A stretch of DNA of 64,000 bases, taken from positions 7,176,914-7,240,913 of the forward strand of contig NZ_CP045997.1 of assembly GCF_010233585.1 (NCBI RefSeq), written 5' to 3'. Made by a program: the position numbers and the translations under genes. Positions 7,526 through 16,118 of this stretch are shown here, in pieces (the stretch's first letter is position 1; each line of letters begins with the position of its first letter). This stretch comes from Spirosoma endbachense (lineage in GTDB: Bacteria; Bacteroidota; Bacteroidia; Cytophagales; Spirosomataceae). The notes under the pieces were generated by a model. That model saw only the letters and a program-made list of their open reading frames with translations. It had not been told where the DNA came from and searched no databases.

Positions 7526-10500
7526 ATGAAAAAATACCTACTTTCTAGTGCTTTACTCCTACTTTTGAGTTGTTTCCTCATCGGCAAAACACTAGCACAA
7601 ACTACTCAGGCGTCTATTTCGGGTATTATCTCCGAAAAGCAGAACTCGGCGCTTCCCGGCGCTACCGTACAGGTTCGCAACGAATCGACCGGCTTTACGA
7701 CGGGAACGGTAACCAATGCCAAGGGGGAATACTCGTTTAAAGAGCTTCCTTTGGGCGGGCCCTATACCATACTCGCTACGTTTGTCGGCTACGGTCAGCA
7801 AAAGCGAACCGGCTATGCACTTAACCAGGGTGATGCCGTTCGGGTAAACCTGGCCATGCAGGAAGACAACCAAACGCTTGAGGTGGTACAGGTTGTTGCT
7901 TCGGGGCTTAAGAACAAAACAGAAAACCTGGGAGCCGCTACGGCTATTTCGGCCAAGTCGATTGCCGCTCTTCCGGTCAATGGCCGTAATTTCACGAACT
8001 TGATGGATCTCTCACCTTTAAGCAGAGGGGGAAATATTTCAGGCCAGCTCGGTTCATCGACCAACTATACGATCGACGGTATGAATGCCAAAAACCCAAC
8101 CTCGGCGGGTTCGACGACCAGCCGAAGCGGGGCTCCTTATTCGATTTCTATCGAAGCTGTTCGTGAGTTTAAAGTCGTAACCAACCAGTATGACGTCACC
8201 TACGGCCGTAGCGGGGGTGGAACTGTGAGTGCGGTAACCAAGGCTGGTACCAACAAACTAAGTGGTAGCGCCTTTAATTACACGCGTGCCGACTGGTTAG
8301 CGAGTCCTTATGACATCCGGGGTAATAATCGGGTCAATAAATTTGCCACAAATCAGTACGGATTTTCGCTGGGTGGCCCGATCATCAAAGACAAACTGCA
8401 CTTTTTCGTTGTATGGGATCACCAGCAGGATTCACGACCGCTGATTATTGCGGATGTACAATCGCCTGCCGACGAAAGCCGGTTTAATATTACGAAAGCT
8501 ACTCTTGATAAATTCGTTGATATAGCCCGCAGTAAATATGGTGTTGCCAACACTCCTCAGTATGGCACGTTCGACAAGAAACGGGGTTCTGATGCTGCAT
8601 TTGCCCGTATCGACTGGCAGATCAATGACCGAAATCTGCTGACGGTTCGGAATAACTTCACCAGCGATCGCAATAAGCTGGGCCTGCAGGACAATACAGC
8701 GATCAATATCTATGAGTCGTACGGAAATGATTACAACATGGACAATAGCTTACTCGCCAGTTTGCGTACATCCATCAGTCCCCGGCTCACCAATGAGTTA
8801 AAGGTTCAACACCTGTATACCTACCAGAAAAGTAGCCCTGGCGATCAGTTACCGGCGGCCAATATTCCAAGGGCTATTGTAGAAAACGTGACGTCGACCA
8901 TTGACGGCTCCACAAAATCGACCAATATCCAAATGGGCGGCCACCGGTTTGCTCAGGAGGGTTTTACAAATAATGTGTTACAACTGGTCGATAATTTGTA
9001 CTACAACACCGATAAGGTTCAGTACACGTTTGGCCTCGACCTGATGTATACCCACGCCAAATCGCTTTATGGTAGCGAAGTAAATGGGCGTTTCCATTAT
9101 ACAGTCGATGCTGCGGCTGGCCTGACGGCACTGGATAAATTTGAAAAGCTGCAACCTTATCGCTATTACCGGGAAGTGCCGCTGGTCGATGACCCGACCG
9201 TAGTTGGCAATATTCTGAACGCGGGAATTTACGGTCAAATGAGTACCAAATTAGCGATGGGCCTGGAAATGACTGCTGGCCTGCGCGTTGACTACTCTCA
9301 TTACCCAACCTCTCCGCTGAATCAGCTGGTTTATGATGAACTTAAACTACGCACCGATAACAGAATCAAGTCATTTGTGGTACAGCCCCGCTTGCAACTA
9401 ACCTGGGATGTGAATGAGCAGCATACCGACTTTGTGCGCTTTGGTGCCGGTGTTTTTGCGTCAGACATCAACAACTATGTGTTGATTAATAACCTCACGT
9501 TTGACGGGAAACACCTGGCCACGGTCGATGTGCGGGGCCCGAATCTTCCAACACCCGATTTTCTGGCCTACCGCCAGAATTACAGCAGCATCCCCAGTCT
9601 GGCGGCTTTTCAATTGCCAACTATCAATATGAATGGCCCGGATGCACGGGTGCCGGTCCTCTACAAGGCAAACCTGTCTTATAGCCGCTACTTAACCGAT
9701 AAGTTAAAAGTTGGTATTGCTGGTTTTGCAACCCTGGGTCGTCATAACTACATGTACGTCGATCGGAACATGGCAACTGATCCCTATTTCCGGTTAGCCA
9801 ACGAAGATAATCGTGGGGTCTATGTACCACTCAGTAGTATGCCTGCCAACGGCGCCGGTGACTGGTTACAGGGCCGCGTCAGTCAGAAATTAGGCCGTGT
9901 ACTGGAGTTGAACAGCCAGGGAAAGGTCAATCAGTTTGCCGTTGTTGTCGATGCCACTTATCAGTACCTCAAGGATGGTGAAATTTCGGCCAGCTATACC
10001 TGGAACGACACCAAAGACAATACGTCGTTTAACGGGAACGTAGCCAATACGGCTACCCTGTCGTTGCCGGTGAAGGATGATCCGCGGAACCTGAGCCAGA
10101 TCACGTATTCCGACAACCAATTCCGGCATAAAGTAGTCGTTTACGGAACGTTTCCTTCGTTCTATGGCATCACGGTCGGCGTTCGGTATTCGGGTATTGG
10201 TGGAACCCGATACTCACTCCTGTCAGGAGCCAACAGCAATGCCGACTTCGTTGCCGGTAACAACGATCTCGCCTTTATTTTCGACAAGAATAACGAGAGT
10301 GTTCCAACGAACATAAAGACCGGATTACAGGCTCTTATGGACAATCCGAATGCAAGTCAGAGCATAAAAGATTATATCAATCAGTATTCCGGAAAAATAG
10401 CGCAACGAAACGGTGGTATCAATAGCTTCTATGGCATATTTGACGTCAGGGCTAGTAAACGGTTCCGGTTATACAAAACCCACAGCTTCGATTTGTCGGT

Positions 10501-10729
10501 CGATATCTTCAATTTCACCAACCTGCTCAAGAAAGCCTGGGGTGTAAACCAGTCGTTGGGAAGCCAGGCCCTCTATGCATTAGGTATTCCGGCAACCTCT
10601 ACAACACCCGCTGTTGCCGGATTTGACAGCGTCAACAAACAGTTTGTCTATCGGGTCAACACAGCGGGTGTTCCTACGCCATCGGGTGATCCATTCCAAC
10701 TTCAGATTGGCTTACGCTACAGCTTCTAA
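7526..10729 (+). CDS. Oar-like TonB-dependent receptor with carboxypeptidase-regulatory domain
   Basis: 1067 residues. A signal peptide (1-25, ending LAQ) is followed by a carboxypeptidase-regulatory-like domain (about 28-115, SISGIISEKQNSALPGATV), then a plug domain (about 120-235: LPVNGRNFTNLMDLSP, IDGMNAKNP, VREFKVVTNQYDVTYGRSGG), then a long barrel ending LQIGLRYSF with the terminal aromatic residue expected for outer-membrane barrels. No SusC-type motif block and no SusD partner, so it is Oar-like. By family it imports a bulky ligand using TonB energy. The glycerophosphodiesterase gene overlaps its stop by one base, suggesting co-translation and possibly a phosphodiester-containing ligand (inference). 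Confidence 0.9.
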   Translation: MKKYLLSSALLLLLSCFLIGKTLAQTTQASISGIISEKQNSALPGATVQVRNESTGFTTGTVTNAKGEYSFKELPLGGPYTILATFVGYGQQKRTGYALNQGDAVRVNLAMQEDNQTLEVVQVVASGLKNKTENLGAATAISAKSIAALPVNGRNFTNLMDLSPLSRGGNISGQLGSSTNYTIDGMNAKNPTSAGSTTSRSGAPYSISIEAVREFKVVTNQYDVTYGRSGGGTVSAVTKAGTNKLSGSAFNYTRADWLASPYDIRGNNRVNKFATNQYGFSLGGPIIKDKLHFFVVWDHQQDSRPLIIADVQSPADESRFNITKATLDKFVDIARSKYGVANTPQYGTFDKKRGSDAAFARIDWQINDRNLLTVRNNFTSDRNKLGLQDNTAINIYESYGNDYNMDNSLLASLRTSISPRLTNELKVQHLYTYQKSSPGDQLPAANIPRAIVENVTSTIDGSTKSTNIQMGGHRFAQEGFTNNVLQLVDNLYYNTDKVQYTFGLDLMYTHAKSLYGSEVNGRFHYTVDAAAGLTALDKFEKLQPYRYYREVPLVDDPTVVGNILNAGIYGQMSTKLAMGLEMTAGLRVDYSHYPTSPLNQLVYDELKLRTDNRIKSFVVQPRLQLTWDVNEQHTDFVRFGAGVFASDINNYVLINNLTFDGKHLATVDVRGPNLPTPDFLAYRQNYSSIPSLAAFQLPTINMNGPDARVPVLYKANLSYSRYLTDKLKVGIAGFATLGRHNYMYVDRNMATDPYFRLANEDNRGVYVPLSSMPANGAGDWLQGRVSQKLGRVLELNSQGKVNQFAVVVDATYQYLKDGEISASYTWNDTKDNTSFNGNVANTATLSLPVKDDPRNLSQITYSDNQFRHKVVVYGTFPSFYGITVGVRYSGIGGTRYSLLSGANSNADFVAGNNDLAFIFDKNNESVPTNIKTGLQALMDNPNASQSIKDYINQYSGKIAQRNGGINSFYGIFDVRASKRFRLYKTHSFDLSVDIFNFTNLLKKAWGVNQSLGSQALYALGIPATSTTPAVAGFDSVNKQFVYRVNTAGVPTPSGDPFQLQIGLRYSF

Positions 10730-11610
10730 TGGCAAAAATAGTGGTTATCAAAGCGATTGGGCTCTTCAGTCTGCTCCTGTGCTCCCAGATTCTGGTAGCT
10801 CAGGGCAACTTTGATCGGCAGGGCCATCGGGGATGCCGGGGGTTGATGCCGGAGAACACAATTCCAGCGATGAAAAAAGCGCTTGACCTGGGCGTTCAGA
10901 CGCTGGAACTGGATGCTGTCATCTCAAAAGACAAGCAGGTCGTGGTATCGCACGACACCTACATGTCTTCGCATATTGCGCTAAAACCAGATGGAACGCC
11001 GGTTACCGCTGCTGAAGAGAAGACGATTAATTTATACCAGCTAACCTATGCTGAGATCAAGAAATTTGATGTTGGCAGTAAACCGCATCCTGAATTTAGT
11101 CAGCAACAGAAGCTGGCGGTTTATAAACCGCTGCTTTCTGTGTTGATCGACTCGGTCGATGCGTATGCGAAAGCAAAGGGATTGCCCCTGCCCATGTTCA
11201 ACATCGAGATTAAATCAATGCCAGCCACCGATGGTGTGTACCATCCTGCCCCGCAGGAGTTTGTCGATCTTGTTCTCGGCGTCTGCAAAAGCTGGAACCT
11301 AGGCAAACGGTTAACCATACAGTCTTTTGATGTTCGGCCTTTGCAGCTGATTCACAAGCAATATCCAGCGATTAACCTGTCTTATCTGACGGCAAACACA
11401 AAATCACTGGCGGATAATATGGCTGTATTAGGCTTCATTCCATACGCTTATAGCCCGTATTACAAAACGGTAACGGGTGAAACCGTCAAAGCCTGTCATG
11501 AGCAGAAAATGGTGATTATTCCCTGGACGGTGAATACAAAAGCCGAGATCGAGAGCCTTGCCAAGCTCGGCGTAGATGGGATCATTTCCGATTATCCGAA
11601 TCTGTTCTGA
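10729..11610 (+). CDS. Secreted glycerophosphodiester phosphodiesterase
   Basis: 293 residues starting inside the receptor stop codon (TAATG). After a signal peptide (about 1-25, ending VAQG) come the GDPD landmarks: GHRGCRG, MPENTIPAM, LELDAVISKDKQVVVSHD, INIEIKS-like FNIEIKS, and near the end VNTKAEIESLAKLGVDGIISDYP. These provide the metal-binding Glu/Asp and catalytic His residues of the TIM-barrel family. It would hydrolyse glycerophosphodiesters to sn-glycerol-3-phosphate and an alcohol in the periplasm. Tight coupling to the TonB receptor suggests a substrate taken up by it. Confidence 0.92.
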   Translation: MAKIVVIKAIGLFSLLLCSQILVAQGNFDRQGHRGCRGLMPENTIPAMKKALDLGVQTLELDAVISKDKQVVVSHDTYMSSHIALKPDGTPVTAAEEKTINLYQLTYAEIKKFDVGSKPHPEFSQQQKLAVYKPLLSVLIDSVDAYAKAKGLPLPMFNIEIKSMPATDGVYHPAPQEFVDLVLGVCKSWNLGKRLTIQSFDVRPLQLIHKQYPAINLSYLTANTKSLADNMAVLGFIPYAYSPYYKTVTGETVKACHEQKMVIIPWTVNTKAEIESLAKLGVDGIISDYPNLF

Positions 11611-11633
11611 TTTTATTGCCACATAGCCTTACA

Positions 11634-11667
11634 AAAAAACTCAGCCGACCAGTTGGCTGAGTTTTTT
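11634..11667 (+). terminator. Intrinsic terminator after the phosphodiesterase
   Basis: AAAAAACTCAGCC (11634-11646) pairs with GGCTGAGTTTTTT (11655-11667) and T residues follow. It is a textbook intrinsic terminator, bidirectional by symmetry. Confidence 0.88.
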
Positions 11668-11672
11668 TGTAC

Positions 11673-11752
11673 CAGGACTTTCGCAAAAAGCCGTGCCACG
11701 GTTTGATTTACCCCGATAGGTAACCGTGGCACGGCTTTTTGCGAAAGTCCTG
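11673..11752. repeat. Palindromic element B: 31-bp perfect stem, 18-nt loop
   Basis: Arms 11673-11703 and 11722-11752 are perfect inverse complements. Outer stem CAGGACTTTCGC, copy-specific middle AAAAAGCC, core GTGCCACGGTT. The loop 11704-11721 is 18 nt with a sequence unlike that of element A. It lies between convergent genes, immediately after a separate intrinsic terminator, so it is not needed for termination. Confidence 0.92.
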
Positions 11753-11795
11753 TTTTCAGGTTTGTTTTAGATCAGAGACATCCGTTAACCGAACT

Positions 11796-13037
11796 TCATT
11801 TCGTATTCTCAACAACCCACTGAATCTCTCGCTCGATCGAGTCAACCAGCTCTTTTTTCAGCTCATCGGGCAATACACCCCACGTATAGGTTTCGACCTC
11901 AAGCTGATTCGTAAATCGCCGTTCGGCCTGTAGTTTCAATACCTCCAGAATGTCATCCTGCGTCGATTGCAGAACGCCATAATTATTGACAAAAAGCGGT
12001 ACATGAAAGTGCGCCCGCCACTCAGCATGATCATCGCTGAGGGCTGCCAGGGCATCCGGCAAATCCCGGAATCGTAGTAACGCTCCCGAACTGGAATGTC
12101 CGAATCCGCTTCGGGCCACAACCTGATGCAGATAGGTTGGTTCGTTAAATTCCTCGAATGCCTTTCGCACAGCCTCGCGAGCTTCAGGCGCTTCGGGGAA
12201 TTCCGCTTTTAACGCTGCACTGATCTGGATTTTGCCAACACGAAGGCCGTATTCTTTTAATTTATCCAGTACATCGGCCGGACGTTCGTAGCCAACGGCA
12301 AAGTGGCAAACGTCATAGCACAGACGTACGTGTTCGCAAATGCGGGCTTCGGCTTCGTCGTCGGTCAGGCCAAACTGCCCGGTCAGTTGTTCAATCCCCA
12401 TTGGCAGCAAATAATCGGTGAACCAGGCGATAAACTCGTCAGCGGTTTCAATAACGCCATCGGGTTCAGGCTCCAGATCAAGATGCATTAACCGATCCGT
12501 TTGCTTTCGTAGTTGAATTAATTCCGCGACAACTTCGAGTACGTTCTGGGTCGTTTGCGAGAAAATATAATCACGGGCGGCTGGTTGCTCCCATTCAAAC
12601 CAGTGCCGATACGACAGAGGCGATGTCGAAACGCCACCCTGAATGGCATTGCCCAGTTCATCGATGGGCAATAGTACCGACAGAATCCGGAATAGTCGTT
12701 TGGTATACTCAACCCGCGCTTCGGTAGTCCAGTCGGGCGCATGGACCTGGTCTTTAACGACTGTATCATGAAAACCGCCGAACGGAAACCCGTTCATCGT
12801 AAAAACGTAGCAGTCGTTGCTGGCCAGCCAGTGTTGAAACGCCACTAGATTTTCAGGAATCTCCAGTTCTTCACTGGCTATATTGGATAGGCGCAGACCA
12901 ATACCAAAGGGTGCATCGGGCGACAATCGTTTTTTCAGTTCTGGAATCGCCTGCTGTAGAGCGGCAAAGTGGTCGGTCCACGTTTCACCCGGATGGATGT
13001 TTGTGCAGTAACCGAGGTGCCCAAGCGGTGTTTTCAT
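11796..13037 (-). CDS. eboE: EboE, TIM-barrel metabolite-traffic protein
   Basis: 413 residues. The N-terminus (GYCTNIHPGETW, then FGIGLRLSN, then FTMNGFPFGGFHDTVVKDQ) matches my recollection of EboE, a sugar-phosphate-isomerase-like TIM barrel. Further Glu/His-rich segments (HLDLEPEPDG, CYDVCHFAVGYE) supply likely metal ligands. In cyanobacteria the ebo cluster is implicated in moving scytonemin precursors to the periplasm; in Bacteroidota the cargo is unknown. The start overlaps the eboD stop by 4 nt (ATGA), so the two are translationally coupled. EboA, EboB and EboC are not in this window. Confidence 0.85.
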   Translation of the reverse strand: MKTPLGHLGYCTNIHPGETWTDHFAALQQAIPELKKRLSPDAPFGIGLRLSNIASEELEIPENLVAFQHWLASNDCYVFTMNGFPFGGFHDTVVKDQVHAPDWTTEARVEYTKRLFRILSVLLPIDELGNAIQGGVSTSPLSYRHWFEWEQPAARDYIFSQTTQNVLEVVAELIQLRKQTDRLMHLDLEPEPDGVIETADEFIAWFTDYLLPMGIEQLTGQFGLTDDEAEARICEHVRLCYDVCHFAVGYERPADVLDKLKEYGLRVGKIQISAALKAEFPEAPEAREAVRKAFEEFNEPTYLHQVVARSGFGHSSSGALLRFRDLPDALAALSDDHAEWRAHFHVPLFVNNYGVLQSTQDDILEVLKLQAERRFTNQLEVETYTWGVLPDELKKELVDSIEREIQWVVENTK

Positions 13038-14197
13038 GCTAGCTGAACATATTGCTCCTGCTCTTTCAGGATAGCGATGGACTGGCGAACTCTTTCGGCG
13101 TCAATCTCGTGGACTTCAACACCTTTTCCGATTCTCTGCAACAACATGATGGTAAGTCGACCACCAAGATGCTCCCGGAATTCGGCAAGCCCTTTCAGGA
13201 CACCGGCACTGTTGTCGGCGTCGAGCATTGGCTGGTAGAGCGAAAAGCCCAGTGTCCGCAACGTTTTCAGAATTCGGGCGGTGTCCGCATCTGTGAGCCA
13301 GCCGAGCTGCTGCGAGTAAAGGCTATCGAGCGCAATGCCAATGGCCACCGCTTCGCCATGTCGTAACTCAAAATTAGTCAATTGCTCCAGTTTGTGCGCG
13401 CTCCAGTGACCAAAGTCCAGCGGCCGCGATGACCCCATCTCGAATGGATCACCACCGGCAATATGCTGCAGGTGCATCTCGGCACATCGATGGATTAAAT
13501 AGTCCATCGGTGCCATTTCCCGTGCGGCAAGGGCTTCGGCATTGGCTTCAATCCAGTCAAAAAACGAAGTGTCTTTAATGAGGGCTACTTTAATTGCTTC
13601 GGAGATACCCGCACGCCAGTCGCGATCGTCGAGTGTCGTCAGAAATTGGCTATCGTTGAAAACGGCTACGGGCGGTACAAACGTGCCGAGGAAATTTTTT
13701 TTACCCCGATAATTGACGCTGTTTTTTACACCAACTCCTGAATCGTTCTGCGACAGAACCGTTGTCGGAATGCGAATATGGCGAATACCCCGGTGCGATA
13801 TGGCCGCGGCATAGCCTACCATATCGAGAACCGATCCGCCCCCAATGGCCACCACATACGAATGCCGGTCAATACCGTAACGATCGACAGCATCGACGAT
13901 CTGTTCAACCAGAGCGGGGTCGTTTTTCGCTACTTCACCACCCGGAATTACGAGCAGATCAGTTACAGGTTCAACAACGTCGGTATGCTGTTTAAAATAC
14001 GTTTTAATGTCGGATAACAGGTTAGGATGTGTAGCCGTAACACCCGAATCAATCACGAACAGAATCTTTTTTCGCGTTTCGTTGGCCTGTTGAGTAAGAA
14101 AATCGGCAAGTAATGAATTGGTTGTGCTGAAAAGTTTTTCGGTAAAGAAAACGTTGTACGCGAATCGAACCGTGAAGGACTGCTGCAAATGGCTCAT
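13034..14197 (-). CDS. eboD: EboD-type 3-dehydroquinate synthase-like protein
   Basis: 387 residues, first gene of the eboD-eboE pair. It carries the dehydroquinate-synthase NAD-binding stretch IPGGEVAKND, then VVAIGGGSVLDMVGYAAA, the metal/substrate region NDSGVGVKNSVNYRGKKN, and SEAIKVALIKD and LDFGHWSAHKLEQL with ligand His residues. True AroB proteins normally read ...SVGGKT/GVN...; the DSGVGVKNSVN version marks the EboD/2-epi-5-epi-valiolone-synthase-like branch. It is probably a sugar-phosphate cyclase acting on an unknown precursor, not the shikimate enzyme (inference from motif and neighbours). A good Bacteroidota promoter lies 33 bp upstream. Confidence 0.82.
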   Translation of the reverse strand: MSHLQQSFTVRFAYNVFFTEKLFSTTNSLLADFLTQQANETRKKILFVIDSGVTATHPNLLSDIKTYFKQHTDVVEPVTDLLVIPGGEVAKNDPALVEQIVDAVDRYGIDRHSYVVAIGGGSVLDMVGYAAAISHRGIRHIRIPTTVLSQNDSGVGVKNSVNYRGKKNFLGTFVPPVAVFNDSQFLTTLDDRDWRAGISEAIKVALIKDTSFFDWIEANAEALAAREMAPMDYLIHRCAEMHLQHIAGGDPFEMGSSRPLDFGHWSAHKLEQLTNFELRHGEAVAIGIALDSLYSQQLGWLTDADTARILKTLRTLGFSLYQPMLDADNSAGVLKGLAEFREHLGGRLTIMLLQRIGKGVEVHEIDAERVRQSIAILKEQEQYVQLA

Positions 14198-14229
14198 CTC
14201 ATTATAAATTCACCCTGTCTGGAAAAACT

Positions 14230-14262
14230 CAAAATTACCCAATAAACAACAGTATTGCTCAA
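14230..14262 (-). promoter_or_regulatory. Candidate Bacteroidota promoter for eboD-eboE
   Basis: Read on the minus strand: TTG (14262-14260), 22 nt, then TAATTTTG (14237-14230), matching the TTG / TAnnTTTG consensus known from Bacteroides. The -7 box ends 33 bp before the eboD start codon. Confidence 0.55.
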
Positions 14263-14271
14263 AAAAGTCCA

Positions 14272-14400
14272 TTACCTCTCGTTCAATTGTCTTCGAAACT
14301 CAGTTGGCAGTTGCCCATGGTGTTTCCGAAACCGTTTATTAAACGGCTCTCAGCTATAAATTCCAGCTTAGAGGTAATCCGTAGGATAGTTAGATTTTAC
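14272..14400 (-). pseudogene. Remnant of an AraC-family regulator (C-terminal helix-turn-helix)
   Basis: On the minus strand one frame reads SNYPTDYL-stop-AGIYS-stop-EPFNKRFRKHHGQLPTEFRRQ and ends at a normal stop at 14272. This is the second helix-turn-helix of an AraC protein (cf. GFxSxxxFNRxFKKxxGxxPxEFR) with two in-frame stops and no upstream remainder. It sits just upstream of the eboDE promoter, a position where a divergent or co-oriented regulator may once have been. Confidence 0.7.
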
Positions 14401-14757
14401 TATCGTTGCCGTGTTTCAACCAGCCTTACTTAGTCGGTTCGCCTTTTCGAGGAGGCTTTATGGCCTGAAAAAAGGTTACCTGTTCCGCAAGTAGTTTGAT
14501 CCAGATTCGACTGACTTCCTGGAGAGACTGCCGGAAATAAGTCGATGTGGTGACGTGGTATCGATTTCTTGTGATGTGGTGTCGGCTTCTTAAAACCGAC
14601 TTGGGAGGCCAGTTTGCAGTTTTGATTCTCAAAACCTCGTCGTTCATGCCAAATGTGGTTTTGAGAAACCGCAGAGGTCAGGTTCTTCAACCTGACCTCA
14701 CGCCAATAAACCTGACCTCTGCGCAATACCCGTTTGTGCGTTGTTAAAACGCGTCGA
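14401..14757. repeat. Repeat-rich spacer with competing hairpins
   Basis: CTCAAAACC (about 14629) pairs with GGTTTTGAG (14657-14665). GCAGAGGTCAGGTT (14671-14684) can pair either with AACCTGACCTC (14689-14699) or with the full-length AACCTGACCTCTGC (14709-14722). Around 14540-14585 there are degenerate direct repeats of GATGTGGTG. No gene is supported here. Confidence 0.6.
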
Positions 14758-15744
14758 TTACCAGTACATGACTTTATATTTTACAGCTCCATACAGTCGC
14801 CAATAGACCGACAGGAACGGCGTAGCCAGTGTTGTTAATACCGTTTGTTTCAGGTTAGCCCCAGTTACGTCATCAGGCAAATCGCGCCAGATCATACTAG
14901 CCGATAATATACCCCAAACCCCAAAGCCAACGGTTGACGTAATCACACTACCCGACAAAGCGCCAATAACACCAACGGTCATCCCCAATACAGACGCATA
15001 ATACTCAAGAATCAGGCTCCGGTCAGTTTCAATACGCTGCCGGAACAACTCCGGATGTCGTTTATATAATAGTGCATCGTACCGATTCTTTCGCTCATTC
15101 GTTAACGAAGCATACCAGGGCGTTTCGCGCATGGGGTGAATAACAACCGCTTCCGGGCATTTGCTGATCGGTATGCCCGACTGAATGAACTTAAACTGGA
15201 GGTCATTGTCTTCACGCCAGGCAAAATCAAATGCTTCTTCAAAGCCGCCTACGCGCTCAAGCGCCGATTTTCGACAAAAACAGTTGGCTGAAATAAACTC
15301 ACTCATTTCCAGATAGGGCGTTCTGGGATTATACTGTGTAGTCGTATCCGGCAACGTCAACCGTAACTGGCCCGTCATGACCTGTGCCCCCCGCTGAAAA
15401 CCCGTCAGTGCTGAAGAAAGCCATTCAGCACTGGGTAGACAATCCTCATCAGTGAAGGCAACAACACGCCCTCGCGCGGCTCGCCATCCCCGATTTCGGG
15501 CGGCTGCGGGACCCCGCGACTGGGGTTGCCCCAAATAACGAACCTCAAGTGACCCACCCGACTTGGCGATCTGCTTCGTAAAAAGAGCGACAGCTGCTGC
15601 CGTTTCGGGCGAGTTTCCATCGTCGACAACAATGATCTCATACTGATCGCGGGAAAGCCGTTGCTTACCCAGTGCATCGAGGCATTTTAGAAGCAGAGCC
15701 GGTTGCTGATACGTTGGTATCACTACCGAAAAGTCGGGTATCAT
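14758..15744 (-). CDS. Family 2 glycosyltransferase with C-terminal membrane segments
   Basis: 328 residues. The GT-A fold is clear: FSVVIPTYQQPALLLKCLDAL at the start, EIIVVDDG, RGPAAARNRGWRAARG, FTDEDCLPSAEWL (the DxD-like metal motif), and WREDNDLQFK (the ED base motif). Two hydrophobic segments follow (about 250-290), so the protein is probably held at the inner face of the cytoplasmic membrane and transfers a nucleotide-activated sugar to a lipid or polysaccharide. The acceptor is unknown and no other polysaccharide genes are adjacent. Confidence 0.88.
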   Translation of the reverse strand: MIPDFSVVIPTYQQPALLLKCLDALGKQRLSRDQYEIIVVDDGNSPETAAAVALFTKQIAKSGGSLEVRYLGQPQSRGPAAARNRGWRAARGRVVAFTDEDCLPSAEWLSSALTGFQRGAQVMTGQLRLTLPDTTTQYNPRTPYLEMSEFISANCFCRKSALERVGGFEEAFDFAWREDNDLQFKFIQSGIPISKCPEAVVIHPMRETPWYASLTNERKNRYDALLYKRHPELFRQRIETDRSLILEYYASVLGMTVGVIGALSGSVITSTVGFGVWGILSASMIWRDLPDDVTGANLKQTVLTTLATPFLSVYWRLYGAVKYKVMYW

Positions 15745-16118
15745 AGTTAAGGTTATTTATGTTATTTGGTTACATGATTTCGACCCGCTTACACTAGCAC
15801 GAATTGTGTAACTAAATAAATGTGAATAGCTGGTTTTCAGCGCATAACGAATATACGGATAAAGACGTTTGCCCTATTTCGCCGAACTGATTAAGCGGTT
15901 ATAATAGGTGCCTCAAATTCAATATTCAGTGACATTTCCTCTACAAACAGAACACAAACGTCAGCTTATTTAGCTTGTAGCAAATTCCGCGCCGATGTAC
16001 GCTTACAATTCCGTTTATTCATAACAATAACCCTTATTTTATCGTCTATAGGTTTACGGAGTAACTGATCAGCAAGGATTCTATTAGTTTTGTAAGATAC
16101 CTACACAACCTGATTTCT
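15745..16118. other. 374-bp divergent spacer with one candidate -7 box
   Basis: This is the spacer between two divergent genes, so it should hold both promoters. TAGTTTTG at 16085-16092 fits the TAnnTTTG -7 box, 26 bp before the SDR start, but no TTG lies at the proper distance upstream. Nothing else is recognised. Confidence 0.4.

Noticed and set aside
7526..10729. TonB receptor as a SusC protein of a polysaccharide utilisation locus
   Set aside because: No SusD gene, no glycoside hydrolases nearby, and the plug region is Oar-like.
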